The translations under genes were made by a program, and so were the position numbers. A stretch of 64,000 nucleotides of DNA from Atopsyche davidsoni. Taxonomy: Eukaryota > Arthropoda > Insecta > Trichoptera > Hydrobiosidae. The DNA lies in NCBI GenBank assembly GCA_022113835.1, contig JAILWY010000023.1, positions 4,588,001-4,652,000 on the forward strand, in the 5' to 3' direction. How positions within the stretch are numbered: position 1 is the stretch's first letter; each line of letters starts with the position of its first letter. This document shows positions 50,338-61,654 of the stretch, piece by piece. The notes under the pieces were generated by a model that did no database searches, was not told the origin of the DNA, and saw only the letters and a program-made list of their open reading frames with translations.

Positions 50338-52030
50338 GCTGCAGTCTGCAGCTTGGCCTAAGACATAAAGTAAGCTTTGAAAAAGTAATTATTAGCTGAT
50401 TTTAAACAAATAAGCAAAAAATGAAAAATATTCTTATAGAGTAAAATGAGAAAGACATCATATGCCACGAACATAAACGCATAGAAATTTTCACACACAG
50501 AAATTAAACAACTTTTGATCTAATTACTACCGAATATTAAATTAATCTTATTACTAGAGTTAAAGTTACGTATCTACCTATTTACTTCGCCCCAATGACG
50601 TTTGACAACAACTTGCAACACGCATGTAGGGTTATTACAGGTTAGTTCACTGCGGTCATTATTTACTCAATATCATCAAAGCGTTTGCAAGCTTTGAAGA
50701 AACCCTTACAGATCACTATTTGGGGCTGATCTGATTTTCAAAATGCTTATCCATAAAAAAAAAACACGAACGCCGGGGACCTCAAGAACATGTCACATTG
50801 AATACACTTTAACGAACCCATTTCATAACGTTCAGTTTTGGGTCATTCTGTGGCGTTATCGACGCAAATGATAAATAACTTTTAAGCGTTTATTATTCAT
50901 TTTGCAGCGATAAATAAAATTAAAAAATAAACTGACTGTCAAACCTGCAAACGTTTCAAATTTCCGACCAAAACAATCCGGAATTTTTGCTAGGCTACTG
51001 AGTGCAGCGCATGTTCCTCGCAGGGAAAATTAATGGTTTTTTTTCTTGAATGGCGTCCTTTCCGACAAGTCTACAGCCAGCCACAAACATGGCGGCGGAC
51101 ATCCATAGACAACTTATGCTTCATATTTATTCAACTTGCGAGAACTACACTTTATAATCGCTGTTTTGATTGGCTAGTTTAATTGAAACTTAAGCTATGT
51201 TCAATTTAAAATGTTTTTTTTTGAATATGTAATAATGATTAAAAATTTAAACATTTTATATATATATTAGGCAAAACGTTTGTTATTTATTTGAAAATTT
51301 CAAATTAACGTAACTTTTTGTACTTACTTTTCAATAATTTAATTAGTAAATGTATTAAAAAAAAAATTTTTTCAGTGCTGTACCTTTTTTTTAAAAATCT
51401 AATGTATAATGATTATTTTTTTAACAAACTATATCAATAGATTCTTTAATATATCAAATCTAATGTAAGTATTGATGCTAATTCAATTTAAAAAAGGAAG
51501 TCAAAACTATTGTAAGGATTGAAACTAAATTAATAATCAAAATTGATAAATAAAATGGTTTTGCACAACTTTACTTACTTTACCTAATAACTTAAATTAT
51601 AACTTTATTTTTCTTCGAGTGCCTCTTCTCAGAAGAGATTGGTGACCATTTCAATTAGACTTGGTTAAATATAACTCTGTTTAATTCTAATATAAATAAA
51701 GTCTCGTAATAAGTTGGTGAAAGTAGTCCTTAGGGTGACTTCCATAACCTACCACAAACACACGGGGAGGCAGAGATTGCAGAGATCGGAGAGGTCAACA
51801 AACAGTCAACTGACATCTCGAGCTGTTTTGTTTACAGCTGTTAGTTTTAGTTATGTTTCTGTTGTTATTCTATTTTAATTGCACGACCAGATAGTTTGGA
51901 CTGCGAGGTATATCTTTTGCTAAAGTGGAAGCATACTTCACGACCGTGATCAGGCCCACTCGGCCACAATAGTTTCCTTCGCGCACGGCGTAGTTATACA
52001 GATTGAAGTAGTGCAGGACATTCAGCAACT
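50338..52030. promoter_or_regulatory. divergent intergenic region with promoters of both neighbours
   Basis: The zinc-finger gene reads left and the SOSS-B gene reads right from this 1.7-kb region. A splice acceptor (TCTTAG) lies just upstream of the zinc-finger ATG at about 50,358, so that gene has at least one non-coding 5' exon. A YY1/Pho-like motif (AAACATGGCGGC) lies at about 51,085. GC-rich patches at 50,990-51,110 and 51,890-52,030 are the likely start regions. An R1 repeat lies at 51,611-51,655. Confidence 0.5.
51611..51655 (+). repeat. dispersed repeat family R1, copy 4
   Basis: It shares TTCTTCGAGTGCCTC, AGAAGAG and TTGG-GACCATTTCA with the other copies. It is shorter than the pair at 22.7-23.0 kb. 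Confidence 0.55.
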
Positions 52031-53041
52031 ATGGAACACCCAATGGACTTCGTTCTTATCAAAGATCTTCGCCCAGGACAGAAAAATGTGAATGTTGTGT
52101 TCATAATTCTGGAAGTCAGTCCTCCTACCATTACCAAAGATAAGCGCGAAGTGCGCACCTTTAAGGTAAGATGCTTGTTATGACAACTGCATTGATAGAT
52201 ATCATAACAATAATAATAATGGATTGTTAAATCCAATTTTTTTTTTGTCAAGTTTTCTTTATGAAATTAAAGAATGTACTTAATGTACCTGTTGGATGAG
52301 ATACAAAACATAATTATATCTGAAAAAATGGGTTTATTCTCTGGCTAAGTAGCACATAATAAAAATTTGTTCACATTATTAACAAATCCCTTATTAAATA
52401 CTTTATGGTGTTTGCAGCTGTGATTATTATTGAATAATTTGGTTATATATGGCACTCCTTGATCAATAAATAATTGACCTATTGGCTTCATATTTTAATC
52501 TTATGTGAAGTTAAGAGTGACTTATTTTAATTATTTCTAAAATGATAATATATTTTTTAAATTCTAAATAGGGTTCAAGTTCATGAAATCTAAATACGTT
52601 GTTATTTTTGTTTGTTAAATCAATACTTATTAAAAATTGTGCAAGAAAATGTATTTATGAAATTTAATTATATTTTATTGTATTATTAGGTAGCAGACCA
52701 GTCAGCATGCATTAACGTGTCTGTATGGGATACTCCGGGACAGCTTCTAGTGCCGGGAGACATTGTACGACTGACACAAGGGCGGGCCGCCATATGGAGG
52801 GGGCGCCTTACTCTGCAACCTGGCCGTGCTGGAGAGTTCCGCAAGGTCGGGGACTTTTGCATGGTTTTCAGTGAACAGCACAATATGAGTGAGCCTACAC
52901 CTGCAGGTGAGATTATAAATGAAGGTAGTCTTAATAAATTACTTGAGTTTATTATTTGAAGACCTTATAATCTACTAATAAATATAAATATTCTTATTTA
53001 TATGTATTTTAGTGAACGGACACCAGCACCCAATGACTTGA
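52031..53041 (+). CDS. SOSS complex subunit B-like ssDNA-binding protein
   Basis: The exons are 52031-52165, 52690-52906 and 53013-53041, all GT-AG and phase-consistent, giving 126 residues. The protein is essentially a single OB fold from about residue 5 to 115. Diagnostic stretches are IKDLRPGQKN near the start, EVRTFKVAD across the first junction, NVSVWDTPG, PGDIVRLT and FCMVFSE, followed by SEPTP. SOSS-B (NABP/hSSB) proteins bind single-stranded DNA and, with INTS3 and SOSS-C, promote double-strand-break signalling and repair in the nucleus. Vertebrate members carry a long Pro-rich C-terminus. Here the third exon adds only nine residues before a TGA, so the tail is very short. Another 3' exon could exist but none was seen. 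Confidence 0.93.
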
Positions 53042-53339
53042 GAACTTCCACGCCTGCAATGACTGCCTTTGCTAAGTTATGAATATGTAGTGTTGTAAAA
53101 TACGGAATCTGTGTCCAAAGACCTCCCAATTTTCCTATGTTAGGAATCCATACACCCTTCGAATTTATCTAATATCGGATCAATATTCAGTCAATTACCT
53201 AACAAATATTAACTGCCATACATGATGATTATTTATTCTAATACTTTTATAAATGAAAGCCGTTTGGATGATAGCTTCTGGCAGTACTAACATCTTTGGT
53301 TTATTTTGGCTGCTGTGGCACAAGGATAGATGTTTGTTA

Positions 53340-54613
53340 CCAGGTGTACTTGTAATTAATTTCCGGTTTTTTTGTAAATAAAACACAATATTGCAAGAGA
53401 AGTGTTAAAGATATTTTATTCAAAATATTTTCCATCGTTTTCTATATATTTTCCCCACCTTTCCGGTAATTTGTGGATACCACGCCAATAGAATTGACTG
53501 TCTTTGGTGGTGAACCACTCGGTGAGCCAATTTCGAAAATTTTCATAAGAATCGAAGCGCTGCTCAGAAAGTGCGTGGCCCAGCGAAGCAAAGAGGTAGT
53601 AGTCCGATGGAGCCAAGTCTGGTGAGTAAGCCGCATGATCAAACATTTCCCACTGGAGTTGTTCCAGCGTGTCGCGAACGCGTTTCGACTTATGCGATGG
53701 TGCATTGTCATGGAGCAAAATCACCTGCTTCTGTCTTTCTTTATATTCTGGTCGGTTTTCCGCAATCGCTCGGCTCAAATCTTTGATTTGTTGTTCGTAG
53801 TGAACGGCGTTCACAGTTTCACCAGGTTTCAGCAGTTCAAAGTAGATAACACCCGTCTGGTCCCACCACACACACAGCATGGCCTTCCGACCGAAACGAT
53901 TTGGCCGTGCCGTCGATGTTGATGCTTCACCTGGATTCACCCACGATTTTTTGCGGTTAGGGTTCTCTAAAAAAATCCATTTTTCATCGCCAGTAACAAT
54001 ACGATGCAGAAAAGACTTTCTTTTGTATCGTTGAAGCAGCATTTCACATGTCACTTTTCGATTTTCCATTTGCCTCTCGGTCAGTTCATGCGGCACCCAC
54101 TTTCCGCACTTCTGAATTTTTCCCATGGCTCGCAGACGTTTGGAGATTGCTTGCTGTTGAGCTCCTAGCGCTTCTGCAAGCTGTCGTTGCGTTTGCGTAT
54201 CGTCTTCATCCAATAATGCTTGCAATTCGACGTCATCAAACGATTTTCGCTTGCCGGAGCGTGCGACGTCGTTCAGGTCGAAATCTCCTTTTTTGAATTG
54301 TCGAAACCACGTTTCACATGTTCGAAGTGTTAAAGCATGATTGCCATAAACTTCGGTGGCTCTCGGACACTTTTTTCCCTTGATTAAACATGAAAAGCAA
54401 TGCATGGCGCATATGTTCAAAATTCGGTACGAATGCAGACATCTTTGACACGCAATAAAAACTTTCTAAAAGAATTTTTTAGGAAAACGTCAACGCCGTT
54501 TAGACACTCGATAACTACTTAACAAAATGACATATAAGTGCTACCAACAGCAAAGCAAAATACAGAACACCATCTATCGAAAAAAACCGGAAATTAATTA
54601 GGAGTACACCTGG
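53340..54613 (-). mobile_element. Mos1-like mariner, nearly intact, 1,274 bp
   Basis: The left end CCAGGTGTACTTGTAATTAA and the right end, a near-perfect reverse complement, are inverted repeats of about 34 bases. They are flanked by TA duplications (53,338-53,339 and 54,614-54,615). The size and ends are normal for a complete mariner. The encoded transposase closely resembles the Drosophila Mos1 type (mauritiana subfamily). It lies about 300 bases after the SOSS-B stop, on the opposite strand, possibly inside that gene's 3' untranslated region. An AATAAA on the plus strand at 53,377 lies inside the element and could serve as a polyadenylation signal for the host gene. Confidence 0.95.
53416..54442 (-). 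pseudogene. Mos1-like mariner transposase with one-base frameshift
   Basis: The natural start is the ATG at 54,442 (MSAFVPNFEH). That frame runs about 24 codons and fails at a six-base A run (T run on the plus strand, 54,371-54,376). From there the long frame to the stop at 53,416 continues. The net shift is one extra base, and the total would be about 341 codons, close to the 345 of Mos1. The long frame has no ATG at its 5' edge and begins with TTG at 54,420. All three catalytic aspartates are present (TGDEKWI, LHDNAPSH and YSPDLAPSDYY), as is the C-terminal WRGIHKLPERW motif. The copy is therefore either very recently inactivated or the extra base is a sequence error. Confidence 0.93.
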
Positions 54614-54615
54614 TA

Positions 54616-57600
54616 AATAGATAATTTCAAGAGTTAGTTAATTCTTCAAAATTGATCTGCATGTTTTGTAAATGCCTCTAGCTAATTCGACTTTGACTCA
54701 AAAAAATATTTGGAAGTAATCTTAAATATTTAGATAATATGAAATCACATTAAAGTGCCAGCACTAACAAATTTAAAAGCCATATTAGAAAATCAAACTA
54801 TCTCAAGTAATGTTACTCACAAAAGGAAGTTTGATTAAATCATGGTTCAGTAACATTAAGCATGAAGAAGCTGTAAAATCAAAAGATAAAAAGTGGTTTA
54901 TGAAATCATTATCCATAGTTTATTTGAAAGTACTGTAGTGATCAATCATGTATCATTATACACATTTATGTTAATTACGACCTAAAATGCATGAACCTAC
55001 TGTCTCACTAGTGGTGGATTATATTGTCTATTATCCCACCAAAACTTAAAATATTGACTTACTTTATCCTATATGAACAAATTAGTGTGTTTATATTTGG
55101 TTCTGCTAATTTTTTTACTCTACCTCTACCGTGTCCTAAACACACCTGTGTTTTGATAAATAATAGCATATATGTACTTGAAAAAGGTCAGTAATCATTT
55201 TCTGTATGACTTGTAAATTCACTGTGGCTTGCAATATTGTATTGCCCACATTTTGAATTGTGAAAATATTTTGTAAAAATAATTGACTATCATTAAGTGT
55301 TATTTTTTTTTATCTATACATTTATAGGTGTAGAACATTACATGATTTAATAATATCTGTAAGTTTAAATTGATTATTTCATATTTTCAGTTTGTAGTTG
55401 TGCTATTCTAAAAAATGTTAGGTTAGTGTAAAGAAAGTTATTATTTGAGGTGTTTGCATAGCACATGCACTTTCATTAGAACATGTAACGGTTCCACAAT
55501 TCACATAGCCTATAGGGGTTTTCGTACTTAAAAAAATAGATGGTACTTTCTAATTTAAGTTTGATGGTGCGCGCACACTGTAAACAAAATAAATTTAGGT
55601 GTGGATTCACAAACAAAGAGAGCCAATGCATTCCACCACATGTCTTGGTGTTTTGTAATTTTTTGTGCTATTTCATATGTTTTGATTGCTATGGTGAATA
55701 AACACCGTAAGAGTTAGATTTTTATATTTTTTTGAAGTAAAACTTAATAAATAATTTTTTTATTCTCAATTGTGTTATATTAGTGTTAAATTTTATATCA
55801 TAGATATTATCTCACTGTTTGAAACAAGTTATTGAGATTATGATATTTAAGTATTTGTTTTATCAAAATAAATTAAATAATGATTTTCAAGATCGGATCT
55901 CTTATGTATCTACTAAATTAAAATTGACTTATTTGTAAATATAAAATTTTGTTTTACAATTAAGTTTTGTGATATTAAATAAATGAATAGAAGCCAAGAC
56001 CACGATGGCGGACTGAGTCTGTTTGCATTTATAATTTCTATTGGTTATCTTCACGGAGACAAAAATTCTAGAATATTCTGCTGTAGGACTGATCTCAACG
56101 CTATTCATTATTATTTTAAGCCAAATTTATTTACAATTGGTGTATAAATGTTATTTAAAAATATATGTATGAATTTTTATTGATGGTGTTTTATTTTCTT
56201 ACGTTTCACTCATGCATCTTTTCCTTAAAATGTATCTCAATAGCTAAAAATTTTACATCATAAACCACTGAGTAATACACACCTGTTCCATTCCACTTTA
56301 CCCATTCTCACAAATGGTGTCTTTATGGTGATATAAAAGATACCTATGTGAGTTGGACATTAGGTTTGAATTTACAAAGTACATCATTAAATAAATAATA
56401 CCTGTATATTTCCAACTGAGTATATTTTACAAAATAAGTGATAACAAAATAACTTTCACATTTGGGTTTAGCTGCTGTCTTGTTCAAATGTACGACTTCA
56501 GTTTAATTGTAAATTAAATTGTACTTAAATAAATATTAACGGTTCATCACTGATATCTTCTAACATTAGTTGATATAAATTGACACATTAAATACGTAGT
56601 ATAATAATTTTCTAAATTTATAATTTTGATAATTTTTGAAATTGTGATTTTATAAAGATGTGTAATTCAACAAAAAAACAGAATGAATTATATTTAATGT
56701 ATGGGATAAATTGTAATAAACATTTATCTAAATATTTGTATGTTTATTGTGTTCAAAGGAAAGTAATATGAATAAACAACTAATTAAGCTTTGATTGACC
56801 TACATAAAATGGAATGTATTTCTTAAATGCATGACGATTAGAAATTAAAGTTAGGAACAAAATAAATAAATACAATGCTGAAAATAGTATGTACGGTTAG
56901 TATCAGGCAAAATCTTATTTACATTTTTGACAAAAAATATATATTTGAAATAAAATAAAATACTTGAGTGATTTTTTCACATGTTAATTTTTGTTGGTGA
57001 CCGGTTTCGCCAACCTTTCACGTTGAACCAACGTGAAATGTTGGCGAAACCGGTCACCAATAAAAATCTATATGTGGAAAAATCACTCAAGTATTTTATT
57101 CTATTTAAAATATTAAAATAGAATTCCACCAAGTACCCTCTGTCAAAAATATTGATTATTTAAAAAATATATACTATATTTTTTCTACGATTCATTTAAC
57201 CTGTTGAATTTCCATATTAATAATAATTATAAATATTATAATAAATTATAATTAGTTGTAGATCGTTTGATTCACGGTCACAGTTTAAAAAAAAGCATAG
57301 CATTATATTTGACAGTAAAAATAATGATCATGAATTTATACGGAAATAAGGAAAGTAATACATAACTAGTATCAAGAAATTTTTTTAAAAATATTTATCT
57401 TTGGTAAAATGACAGATAATTAAGATAGATTTTGATGAACAAATCAATAATATGATGCTCTCTAACACTAGTCTCTAATGTTTGGCACGGGTCTGAGTTA
57501 CATTTGGATTAACCGTTGACTTCAAGTAATTTTGCAAAATAAACATCTAAAATAGAATATAAAGCAGATGTACAGACTTAAAGCTAACAATGTTTGACTC
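54616..57600. other. AT-rich intergenic stretch
   Basis: No gene is supportable. The only notable structure is the large palindrome at 56,941-57,113. The region separates the convergent ends of the SOSS-B gene and the alternative-first-exon gene. Confidence 0.6.
56941..57113. repeat. 173-base near-perfect palindrome (foldback MITE)
   Basis: Two arms of about 85 bases are reverse complements around AAC at 57,026-57,028. The inner 40 bases or so of each arm (from TTGGTGACCGGTTTCGCCAA inward) are almost perfect. The outer parts, including ATACTTGAGTGATTTTT, hold a few mismatches. This is typical of a foldback or MITE insertion. No target duplication could be fixed with certainty because the flanks are AT-rich. 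Confidence 0.88.
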
Positions 57601-57681
57601 ATGTTACTTAAGCTATAATGATGAACAGTTTTCTGGACATTTTCAGGTGGTAATGTTGTTGCAGCTGTGCTGGATGATATT

Positions 57682-57776
57682 TTACTTTTTCTTGCGCATT
57701 TGCTTCATCTTTTTCTTTTCCTCCCTCCTCAGTTCTTTGTCTTTTAAGGACTTGAACAGCTTGTAGCCGAAGAATA
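57682..57776 (-). CDS. shared last coding exon: helix end plus Lys-rich tail
   Basis: The exon follows an acceptor (TTTCTAG) at 57,777. With one G contributed by the upstream exon it reads VFFGYKLFKSLKDKE and then a basic stretch rich in Lys, Arg and Glu ending in RKKK and a TAA at 57,682-57,684. The first residues complete a membrane helix started by the upstream exon. The basic tail should face the cytosol by the positive-inside rule. Three upstream exons (58250-58682, 61387-61654 and 63348-63444) all end in phase 1 with G and can join it. Family and function are not recognised. A terminal di- or tri-lysine could act in ER retrieval, but that is a guess. Confidence 0.8.
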
Positions 57777-58249
57777 CTAGAAAATAAATATGAATTGTTA
57801 TTAAGACATCTATAAAAAATAACATGGAACAAATTACAACTAATCAGAATAACTCTAATAATATATTTTATGAACAATTTTACTGTGAGAACACTTCGAT
57901 GTGCCTACCAAATAACATCACTATTCAAATCAATATAATTTTGTTCATATTGAGAAAAAAAAAACAAGGGTTTTGAATGGTTATGGAATATTTTTTATAA
58001 TAATTAAATGTTTTTACTGATGTCAAGGTGCTGTAGAATCGAATACACAATCCATTTGGCGAGATTATTTTTAGTTTCAATATGACAAAAAGTACATAGA
58101 TAATTATCATAAAATAAAATATAAACAACTCTGTTAATCATCTTGCAAATTATTGTGAACCAAAATAATGGTTTTATAAATTAAAATATTGAAAAAAAGA
58201 GTTTGTTGAATAGAAAAAAAACAAAGCTGAAAAAAAAAAACAATCTAAC

Positions 58250-58682
58250 CCATTATAGCAAACATCAGCACAAACAATAGAAGTGCAAGAGACTGTGGCA
58301 AGAAGCTGTCTACAGCATTTGTTGGATTAGAAGTCGCTGTGGTATCAAATGAGTGTGTCCCCAGATCTTGCACGAGTTCTTTTAGCTGCATCATCTTGTC
58401 CTTAAGTAATCCACCAGCTTGCTTTTCAAACTCCTCACGATGCTCAGCCGGCAGCAATGCTTGCTTTTCTGACAACTCTGTCAGCCTATCCACAAGACGT
58501 TCCAGTCTCCCCCCTGCTCCTCCGACCTGCCCCAAAAGTTCGCGCAACCCTGCGAAGGCATCATCTTCTCCTGAAGACTTGGCATCTTCTAACTTCGACG
58601 ACAACAGCTGGAGCTGCTCACCCTCCTGGCTAAGCTCTTCGACAATCTTTACTATCGACTGTAAGTCCTCATTGATTGCCAT
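58250..58682 (-). CDS. alternative first coding exon A: coiled-coil form
   Basis: From the ATG at 58,682 it encodes 144 residues plus one base. The start MAINEDLQ is followed by a Glu/Leu/Gln-rich region that looks helical and coiled-coil-forming (about residues 1-40 and 60-110), then a polar linker and the hydrophobic LALLLFVLMFAIM. The donor is G then GTTAGA. Spliced to 57,776 it gives a protein of about 175 residues with one membrane segment near the C-terminus. Unspliced, the frame stops at once (TAG at 58,245). There is no signal peptide, so the protein would be tail-inserted or inserted as a reverse signal-anchor. I do not recognise the family. Confidence 0.8.
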
Positions 58683-61386
58683 GATCAATATATATATATT
58701 TTTCTATTGAATGTGATTTATGAGTAATATTTCATGAGCCTACAATTTGATTTTGAAAATTGTCACAAGTCCTAAAGATTTGTGCAGTGATGTGCACAAT
58801 ATATTGTTACCAAAGACAGAATTATAATCATCATCATAAAGGAACTTTGAAAATCTACAATTTTTTTATCCTCTATTGTACTAGAAAGAATCCGACCCGA
58901 AAAAAAAAAATTATATGCGTTAAAGAATGACCACGACAAATAATTGAACGGCGTAAATTTACGGATACGGGGGAAAAAAAAACGAGATAAGATTATTGGG
59001 TGAGAGATCGACATCCGATTATTCAATAAATGAATCTCAATATAATATAATTTCACAAATGTTATCAGTTTGATCAAAGACTTGCACAAAAATTGCACGC
59101 GTCAGTAAAGTCTAGATATAGCTTTTTAACAAATACAAATACTGTGTCTTTTCGCTGCACTTATCATGAAGATGACGAAAACAACTGTGCAATCATTACA
59201 TTTGAAAGACATGACACGAGCGACTGAAATAATCATGTAAATAAATTCGTAAAAATAGAATAACGAATTAATGAAAAAAATAGACAGATATATTATTGAT
59301 TAGATTTAGACAGATTAGATAAAACTATTATTTTAATTTATTCTCATAGCAGCTGCGGCGCACAGGACCGAGGCCGAAGCACAAGATTCCGTCATTCGGA
59401 AAGCCAGAGAATCGTCCAGCACAAGTCGACCAGATGGAGTCGGTCCCACTCATGCTGCATAGCGCAGAGATTCAGCAGCCCGAGAAGACGACAGGAAGGA
59501 AAGAAGATGCGGAAAGGCTGCGGCAGTGGACTCTATTAGACTCTATTAAGGCCAGAGTCATCCATTCCCTGTGGGGTTTTCCACATAGCCATCGAACATA
59601 TAAATAAAATTAAGCTATCAAGATCTCGGTTATAGTGTCAAATGTACTTGAGCCCTAGCTAAGGGGGAAGAGGTTAGCGATGGAACAGCGAAAAATTGTT
59701 AAAATGTGAATAAGAGCAGGATAAGTAAAAGTATGCGTCGCTGAAAGTCACACGAAAAATACTCGTGGTGGCCGAGCAGCAACCGGCGACCACCGCCGCA
59801 ATGAAACGTACTGCCGCCAAGCAGTGAAGACGATTCTATCAATGAAAAGATGATTCTGATTTGACCGCATATTGCAGAGTAAGTATAATGTTTCTAGATT
59901 GAATTTATTGATTACAAAATAATTCAATTGATAACCGTTACATCGTTTGTAAAAGATAAACAGTTATTTTAAAATAATCACAGCACTGATTTTACAAAAA
60001 AAAATATCACAAGACTAACAAAAATAGTACAACATAAATTTATCAATTATAATGAAAATGTTAGGCAACAGCTTGCAATCTCCAAAAATATACAGAGATT
60101 AAGACTTTACATTGGTATTAACAGCACTGTTTTTTAAACAGACTCGCGGAGTTAAAGCTATTCGATAACTGACCAATTAATCAATAAATTCGATTTAATA
60201 CTGCTCAGGTAATTGTACAAACATGCCTTATCATAATTTTAGATAAAAACGAATCTTTTGCACACCAGAACGGTTGATAACAAATGACAGGAAAACGTCG
60301 GCTTTAAATTTTATGCCTACGGTTTAATGTCCAAAATGCGTAAGCCACGCGAAAATGTTTGATCCAAGTCCACGATTGCGCGGAACGTGGTGCGTAAAAG
60401 CGTTTCAGTTTTAAGATTGCAGAAGGGGAACGAGGACTCGATCCACCGCATCATGCGGGGTGACTTCCTCACGGTTGAGGAGAGGTGCAAGATAGAGGAG
60501 CACCAATACATAACATATAATCAAATCGCCCTTATAGTTACATCGTATCGTAAAAAGGTCAATTCAAATTTGAAGATGACCTTTGAAATTTTCAATACGG
60601 CAATCGATGCAAAGCCGCAATCGGGGCTCGGTACAAGTATGACCGACTAATTTATCATACCGGTATTATTTCAAGATGGGCGATAAAAAAAAACTGGTAG
60701 GTATAAACTAATAGGTGATTTGATAAATTCGTCAGTTTTAAAAATGTAATTTTGTTTTGATTGCAAATGATGTTTATCATGTCCGGTGGCATTGAGGCTC
60801 CTGTATTAAAAAAAAAAAAAAAAAACACAAAAGAGAACCGACAGTGCGGAATGGTATTAATCCACGGGTGCTGTGGTCAAGTTCCAGTGCAGTACTACGC
60901 GAGGAGATTAGATTAGAGGCCGGCGAGTGCCAGGTTACGAGATAAGGCGGGAGTCGGTCCAGACGTGGACGTGGACGTGGAATGTGGCACGACGTGGTCC
61001 AGGTTGCCAATGCGTTGCAGACCTCTTATGGTGTATATCTACTCGCGGGAAACCAGGGGCCACACATTGAAATGGTCCGTGGCATAAGCCGATATAATGA
61101 ATCCACGTGTTCATCAGTCTCGGCTTATCTGTAGTTTATATAATCCGATTATGCGAGAGTTTATGTATATTTCGATTTTACGTTTTTTAAGGAAATTAAA
61201 CACGCAGGTATCTTCGTATCAACTTCTCTATCAAACATATTGCAGTTTTTGATGAAAGTAGATTTTGCGTTAATCAGATATAAGGATGCATATAAAAATG
61301 CTTTTGAATGTTTATAGTTTATTTTTGAGCTCGTTGTCAAACGCAAGAAAAACTATATATATAAAAAAAAAACCGTAGCCAATTAC
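58683..61386. other. intron or intergenic DNA between alternative exons A and B
   Basis: It is mostly AT-rich. GC-richer blocks lie at 59,350-59,580 and 59,765-59,830, without an open coding frame I can support. A candidate exon at about 60,410-60,515 is listed separately. A poly-A run of 17 bases lies at about 60,809-60,825. Confidence 0.5.
60411..60515 (+). other. candidate exon of unknown gene
   Basis: After a good acceptor-like sequence (TTTTAAGATTGCAG, ending at about 60,420), a plus-strand frame reads GNEDSIHRIMRGDFLTVEER with many G/C third positions, which is unlike the AT-rich neighbourhood. No donor site is seen after it, and the frame runs on into AT-rich sequence to a stop at 60,650. 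The minus strand is also open across the block (60,317-60,511). It could be a coding fragment, a pseudogene or a retroelement piece. No family was recognised. Confidence 0.25.
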
Positions 61387-61654
61387 CGAAGATAGAAGAC
61401 ATAAACAGCAAAAGGCCCATCAGTACGAAGAATTGGTACGTGGGAGAGTTCGAGGGGGGTCCTCCGAGTCCTCCGAACCCGCCACCGCCATCGCCACCGC
61501 CGCCCCCGAGCAGCGCAGCCCTCAGTTCCTCGGTCTCCGCTTCACCGAGCCCCATGCTGTCCAGGGCGGCCAGCAGCTCTTCCCGCGTGGGCATCTTCGT
61601 GTGCCCGCCGCCGCCTCCCAGCTGCTCCAGACTCTCGGGAATTTCACCGCTCAT
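61387..61654 (-). CDS. alternative first coding exon B: Gly-rich form
   Basis: From the ATG at 61,654 it encodes 89 residues plus one base. It holds an acidic start (MSGEIPESLEQ), a Gly run, a helical acidic segment (REELLAALDSMGLGEAE), a second Gly/Asp-rich run, and a hydrophobic end YQFFVLMGLLLFMSSIF. The donor is G then GTAATT. The phase matches exon A, so splicing to 57,776 gives about 120 residues with a single membrane helix and the same basic tail. The exon is strikingly GC-rich compared with its surroundings. The family is unknown. Confidence 0.72.

Noticed and set aside
53416..54420. 334-residue frame taken as a complete mariner transposase
   Set aside because: Its first codon is TTG, not ATG. 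The family N-terminus lies in another frame from 54,442, so this is a frameshifted copy.
60387..60650. calling this block a definite gene
   Set aside because: No donor site, no partner exon and no family match. It is kept only as a low-confidence candidate.
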